A stretch of 64,000 nt of DNA from Pristionchus mayeri (taxonomy: Eukaryota; Nematoda; Chromadorea; Rhabditida; Neodiplogasteridae), in the NCBI GenBank assembly GCA_036245805.1, contig BTRK01000004.1, positions 9,672,001-9,736,000 on the forward strand. The letters are read 5' to 3'. Below the pieces are notes generated by a model. That model was not told where the DNA came from. It did not search any database and was given only the letters and a program-made list of their open reading frames with translations. This document shows positions 59,490 through 64,000 of this stretch, one piece after another. Each line of letters starts with the position of its first letter. Position 1 is the first letter of the stretch. The position numbers and the translations under genes were made by a program.

Positions 59490-61320
59490 TCATGTGGATT
59501 TGGTGATTGAAATATCAACAATTACTGTTTTCGAAATTTTGTCGGTCGAAAAGAGTCGTCCAATGCATGGAATTGCTAGAAGTACTTGTCTAATTGCTTG
59601 ACGATAAGCATTACTCGTGCAGTATAGCACGATACAATTGAGGGAGAGCGAGGCATTTACTGGAATCCCCGTGACGTCCAACGCAACGAAGAAAGTGTGA
59701 CCTAATGTGCGCCAGCTACATCATCATTAGAGTTCGAGAAACGGGGATTCGTCTCTTCATTTAGCACACTCTCTAGACCGGTCGAGCGGTGAGCGTGTGC
59801 ATAGAATGAAGAGACATCTCTTCTCGAACTCTGATCATCATTAACAAGATATTTCAACAAATGAGCTTTCGCGTGAACACAACATACATATTGTACTTTT
59901 TACCTTTCAAGTGGAGCACGTGCCGAATGATATTGAAAGAACTCATGGAGAAAAGCCATCCGAGAATGATTACAAACATTATCGCAAATATGGACCGAAA
60001 CATGCGTCGATCTTGACTTAGTGCGGCTGGAAGTTGATTCAGATTATACCACATTTTGAAGAAAGAGAGAGGTTTTTTTAAAAACCGTGTTTATGTCGTT
60101 TTTATGTTTCAGGGACTGGACCCAAATAGTACTCGATTTATTCGAATAGGGCCAGTGGAGGTATCCAGGAGAAAAGTTTGATCAGGATCAGTGTGCGAAA
60201 GCCCCTGATTGCTAGCACCTGTGTGCGCCAGCTTGCGCCATACTGCATAGTAAACGAGCAGGGAGAGTCCAATAACAGTTAGTGTCATTGCGCCCCAGAG
60301 ATGCTTGGCATTGCCGTGATACATCTCAGGCGGACTGCATACAACGATTCTTAAATGAAATTATGAAAGTTATAGTTCGTAATTCGGGCTTTCTTCTCTT
60401 CATTTCACACACTCTCTATACCGGTCGATCGGTGAGAGAGTGTGTGAAATGATGAGACCTTGGTATTGTTTCTCGAACTCTAATGGAAGTGCAAGTAACA
60501 AATTTGAATACTTCTCTTCGAAATAGTAATACGCTAATGTAAGATGAAGCGTAGCATATGCAAATATTGCGGAGCAGTGACACTAAAAATAGCTCATTAT
60601 GAATCGAAATCTTCTAAAAATATTACCGTCAAATATCGTTTTGCATCCTTCACATTATAGTATTGGTGGAAGTAAACTGCTATGAATCGATCGATTGCGA
60701 TTAGGAGAATTAATATTACGCCAGCGTTCAGGCCGATGTTGGGAATTGTCTAAACCAATTTTGGACTTGATCAATGAAAATTGTCTGCAAACCTGAAGAT
60801 ATCGGCAGGTTGAACTCGACATGCCTACTTCTCCCAGAAACTGGGGAACAATCTTCGTAAGCTGACCGAGCTGCAAAAATATTGTTCTTGCAGAACTGTT
60901 AATGTTGATGTCGAACAACGTGCACAATGTCCGACAGAGCGCAGATTGCGATGAGAATGTTGCAGCTATTGTGCAGATTCCTAAGAATATACACTTGTGC
61001 TTTAAAAAATATATTTGCTAACACTACTTCGCATAATCACCATAGGATGATAAGCTTCCGGATGACATCCGGTAATAGTAAGTAACCTTATGCAGGCTTT
61101 CTCAATATGCTCCCACAGTGACAAGATGTCTTTTGTGAAAATACTGCACAAGTGTGCTATTTTTAGATATTATCCGGAAAGGTATCACCGGAGCTAGTGC
61201 CTATTTGCCGGCTCACTTTGATCTAATCGTTGCGACGACGAGGATCGAGTTTGTGATACATCCAAACAGCGTAATAAAAGCGAAGATAATCGCAAGAATG
61301 CGAAGAGCGTCCAATTCCAT
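59490..61320 (-). CDS. Seven-transmembrane chemoreceptor, Srsx type, 300 aa
   Basis: Eight exons, 61320-61217, 60980-60920, 60870-60793, 60749-60627, 60582-60512, 60349-60219, 60026-59904 and 59701-59490, join in phase to 300 codons plus stop, a usual length for the family. The start MELDALRILAIIF leads straight into span one, which ends CITNSILVVATIRSK. Span two has NSCNILIAICALSDIVH, close to the Srsx consensus. Span three has IGLNAGVILILLIAIDRFIA, with the Asp-Arg-Phe motif at about 101-103 in place of DRY. The loop before span six has RRMFRSIFAIMFVIILGWL. The end of span seven has LSLNCIVLYCTSNAYRQAI. All key segments are present, so the gene appears functional. It lies tail to tail with the Sri/Srh-like pair. 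Two introns carry short hairpin repeats. The ligand is unknown; expression in sensory neurons is inferred from the family. Confidence 0.92.
59728..59832. repeat. Short hairpin repeat, copy 6
   Basis: TTAGAGTTCGAGAAACGGG pairs with TCTTCTCGAACTCTGA, and GTCTCTTCATTTAGCACACT with GTGTGCATAGAATGAAGAGAC, around CTAGACCGGTCGAG. It lies in the last intron of the Srsx gene. Confidence 0.88.
60371..60483. repeat. Short hairpin repeat, copy 7
   Basis: TTATAGTTCG pairs with TCGAACTCTAA, and CTCTTCATTTCACACACTCT with the AGAGTGTGTGAAATGATGAG side, around ATACCGGTCGATCGGTG. It lies in the Srsx intron between exons 60582-60512 and 60349-60219. Confidence 0.88.
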
Positions 61321-61449
61321 CGAGGATACGATGAGAACTGTCACAATGTCGCTCAGAGCTGATTGAATACACTGGTTCACTAGAGCGCCTTACGAGAACG
61401 ATATGATTGTACGTCCAAGAACGACCTGTACTGATAATTGCTGCAGAAG

Positions 61450-61900
61450 TCATGTGGAATAGTGCTTCAATATGTAGCGAGCATAACAGATATCCAGAAC
61501 GAACACCGTAAATAGAATCACAACGGAGTACATCAGCCCCCTCCAAGAACAATGCTCGAATACAACTACATTCAATGCAATCATACGAGCACTAACGCTT
61601 TTGTCTATACTAGGGATTATACAACGGAACCAAGCCCGAAAAGCATCGATTATCAAGCCAAGCCGGTTTTGACCGGTTTTTAAAGCCATCGTCCCCTTGC
61701 TTTTCCTCCTCAATCCGGCTTGAGAGCCTCATGCGCTGAACCCGATTGCAGAACGATGCACAAAATACAGAAAGAAGTGCTGTTCCCGTCACATTTTCTA
61801 AATTGCACAATGCAAATGCCATGCACATAGCGCTCATCTTGAAATACTGGATTCTTAGGTAGTACGTTCTCGTGTGCGAGACGCCAGCCATTGCTTTTCA
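61450..61900 (-). pseudogene. Seven-transmembrane-like remnant
   Basis: Two hydrophobic pieces lie in different frames: YFKMSAMCMAFALCNLENVT followed by GTALLSVFCASFCNRVQRM, then a stretch ending RGLMYSVVILFTVFVLDICY and ARYILKHYST. They resemble two or three spans of a nematode chemoreceptor, but no family motif is clear. The frames are broken between them and no start or splice structure closes. It lies directly upstream of the Srsx gene on the same strand and is probably the relic of a neighbouring receptor. Confidence 0.4.
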
Positions 61901-62050
61901 TCGGCGTGACGAAAACAACGATTCCGAATATGAGTAACAGCTAATCCGCTAACCACGGTTTGCCTACAATTTTTATGTATCTCTCGTCTCGCTTCAAGTC
62001 TTACGCGCAGGTTGCGATGGATATCAGGTTACTTTTTTTATGTGGGCGGA

Positions 62051-62426
62051 AATATGCTTTATTTTAATACGAATCGTGGAGCATGCAAATCATTGCATTC
62101 GTTCAGGTTGCTTGTTGATATCGCGATCTTCATTTTCGCCTTACTGGCCATTGTTTTGGCAATTCTCAGCTGCGCGAGGCGATTGGTAAGACTCATCTTC
62201 CAATCTGGAGTTATGACGAATGTATCAGAGGAATGCGTCCATCGTTCGGGACAGATCTGTCCACTATACAGCGAGTAAATACGAATGTGCGGGAAACGAG
62301 GAATTGCCTGGATTACCAATGAACAAATTTCGCTCCTTCTTTTATGATATTCCTGCGCCAAAACTCAGTCAGGCAACCGTTGTCCAAGAATTGTCGGAAA
62401 TTGAAGAAGAAGCATCTCCTGTGTAA
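62051..62426 (+). CDS. Possible fragment of a small membrane protein
   Basis: An ATG at about 62051 gives MLYFNTNRGACKSLHSFR and then a strong hydrophobic segment (LLVDIAIFIFALLAIVLAIL) followed by SCARRL and a good donor GTAAGA. A second open block ends KLSQATVVQELSEIEEEASPV at 62426. The two blocks do not join in phase with the splice sites I can see, so this may be a broken gene or a wrong model. The product is not recognised. Confidence 0.25.
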
Positions 62427-62497
62427 CATTCTCATTTTCCCCGATATTGAAAAGTATCGATGACGTATGATAAATAGTTGCGAACGCTCACTTTGAC

Positions 62498-63500
62498 ATA
62501 TGAGGCCGTCCGCGATAGATTCAACAACTCGTAGCGAGGCCTCGGAACAGCCCGAAAATTGGAACCCACGAAAACATCGTTTCTGGGGTAGTTTTCGATG
62601 CTGAACATCGTGGTTCACTTCATTTTGCGTGAATCGTTCATTGAATGTCGGTGTGGTGCCATGTCACTTCTGGCCAAAATTGGTTTTTCGCTTGATTCCG
62701 GGTCCAAAAACATGCTGGAAGCATGAAATTTCGCGTACTCGAGCAGAATTTATCGGAGAATCGAACCTTGTGTTTGGTTAAGAATGAATTTTTCTCGTTT
62801 ATGAGATAATGTCACTTTTTGATTCCATAATTTGAGCGAGTGGAGACCGAAACAGATCGATGCGCCTTTTCATGCTGATTCGAATAGTATAGGCATGTGT
62901 GGGGATCCGAGGTACCCCACGGCCGCTGCAACCGTTTTTCCGCTTGTTGAGTGATTTTCACGGTGAAATCGATTGATAATCGAGGAATGAGTGGGAGGAA
63001 AATGACTCCCCTCTCATTTTCGCCCCTCTCATTCCTCATTTGTGCAGTGAAACGCTCAATAAAAGCGGAAAAACGGTTGCAGCGGCCATGGGGTACCTCT
63101 GATCCCCACATATGCCTATACCAATCGAATCAGCATGAAAAGGCGCATCGATCTGTTTCGGTCTCCATTCGCTCAAATTATGGAATCAAAAAGTGACATT
63201 ATCTCATAAACGAGAAAAATTCCTTCTTAACCAAACACAAGGTTCGATTCTCCGATAAATTCTGCTCGAGTACGCGAAATTTCATGCTTCCAGCATGTTT
63301 TTGGACCCGGAATCAAGCGAAAAACCAATTTTGGCCGGAAGTGACATGGCACCACACCGACATTCAATGAACGATTCACGCAAAATGAAGTGAACCACGA
63401 TGTTCAGCATCGAAAACTACCCCAGAAACGATGTTTTCATGGGTTCCACTTTTTGGGCTGTTCCGAGGCCTTGCTGAATCTATCGCGGACGGCCTCATAT
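62498..63500. repeat. 1-kb palindrome
   Basis: ATATGAGGCCGTCCGCGATA at 62498 pairs with TATCGCGGACGGCCTCATAT ending at 63500. The arms are about 490 bp, nearly perfect, with a centre near 62999 inside a run of CTCATTTTCGCCCCTCTCATT. The element starts about 70 bp after the last open frame of the preceding block. The open frames at 62812-63111 and 62951-63196 are mirror images of each other and not genes. Confidence 0.92.
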
Positions 63501-63719
63501 AAATTTGCGCATCATGTTCCTACAGATTGTTTCTTCTGAAAAATTGTTATTCAAAATTCAAAATTGCTTCTATATAAATTTCTATAGCAATTCCGGGATA
63601 ACAATTTAGGTCACTTTAAACAGCGAAATATGTTCCAACTATTTTTTATCTCAGCGCAATATCAACCAGGGCGTTGATAACAGTAATTTACATAATTTGT
63701 AATTTACATAATTTGTAGC

Positions 63720-63967
63720 ATGATCCTTCGATTATTTGATTCCACCTACTTCCTCATATTTCTCACATCTTTCTTCATGGAAAACGCAAACGGCAGTTTT
63801 CGAAGTTATGATGTATTAAATATTCGCACGTGATTCCGATTATTTTTCGCAATTCTAAGATTTTCTCACGAGAATGTTTTGTTCTTTCTGTGGATAATCA
63901 TTTGATCTTGAAATGCATCACGAAGCAGTGGAGGAAAACAGATCCACTAAAAGTCAATATACAAATA
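63720..63967 (+). CDS. Possible 5' end of a small secreted-protein gene
   Basis: An ATG at 63720 opens MILRLFDSTYFLIFLTSFFM followed by ENANGSFRSYD, which looks like a signal peptide with a cleavage site after ENANG. A donor GAT/GTATTA at 63812, a 47-nt intron and an acceptor (ttctaag) at 63859 join in phase to a second open block, 63860-63967 (ECFVLSVDNHLILKCITKQW and on). Reading on from there meets a stop near 63989, so a further donor at 63967 (GTTTGC) or a short protein is possible. The product is not recognised. Confidence 0.3.
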
Positions 63968-64000
63968 GTTTGCTTGATCTGGTCTATATGAGGCGAATCG

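Overview
The window looks like nuclear DNA of a free-living nematode, most likely a Pristionchus-type (diplogastrid) worm. Reasons: genes split into many short exons (24-420 nt) with GT-AG or occasional GC-AG introns, several introns of only 41-47 nt, nematode-specific chemoreceptor families (Srsx and Sri/Srh type), and a CR1-like LINE. Genus is inference; nematode is close to certain.

Layout. 1-5.1 kb: a divergent pair, an unrecognised minus-strand gene running off the left edge and an unrecognised plus-strand gene whose 3' half seems damaged. 5.7-14.5 kb: repeat country, with a 61-bp tandem hairpin repeat, a 2-kb palindrome and a 4.3-kb nested palindrome with 499-bp tandem units. 15.2-18.6 kb: a dead CR1-like LINE on the minus strand. 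19.7-20.2 kb: a 507-bp MITE built of repeated CGTAAAATCC-like words. 21.4-31.35 kb: a minus-strand 16-exon gene for a predicted 598-aa type I membrane protein (signal peptide, Cys-containing ectodomain, one membrane span, long Pro/Ser-rich tail). 34.1-53.5 kb: a minus-strand gene of about 27 exons for a predicted N-myristoylated, largely disordered protein of about 856 aa with a C-terminal coiled coil. 56.8-62 kb: a chemoreceptor cluster, with an intact Sri/Srh-like gene (322 aa), a broken paralogous fragment, an intact Srsx gene (300 aa, opposite strand) and a 7TM-like remnant. 62.5-63.5 kb: a 1-kb palindrome. A possible small secreted-protein gene begins at the right edge.

The most striking property is the density of inverted repeats: five large palindromes (1.0-4.3 kb) and at least seven copies of a roughly 100-bp perfect-hairpin family. 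Two large palindromes and five short hairpins lie inside introns of otherwise intact genes, so ordinary transcription of the two large genes and the Srsx gene should make double-stranded RNA. Exon models were built by hand: splice sites were chosen so that reading phase carries from exon to exon. Phase closes completely for the 598-aa gene, the Sri/Srh-like gene and the Srsx gene. It does not close at two joins in the coiled-coil gene. No database search was possible, so family names rest on motifs.
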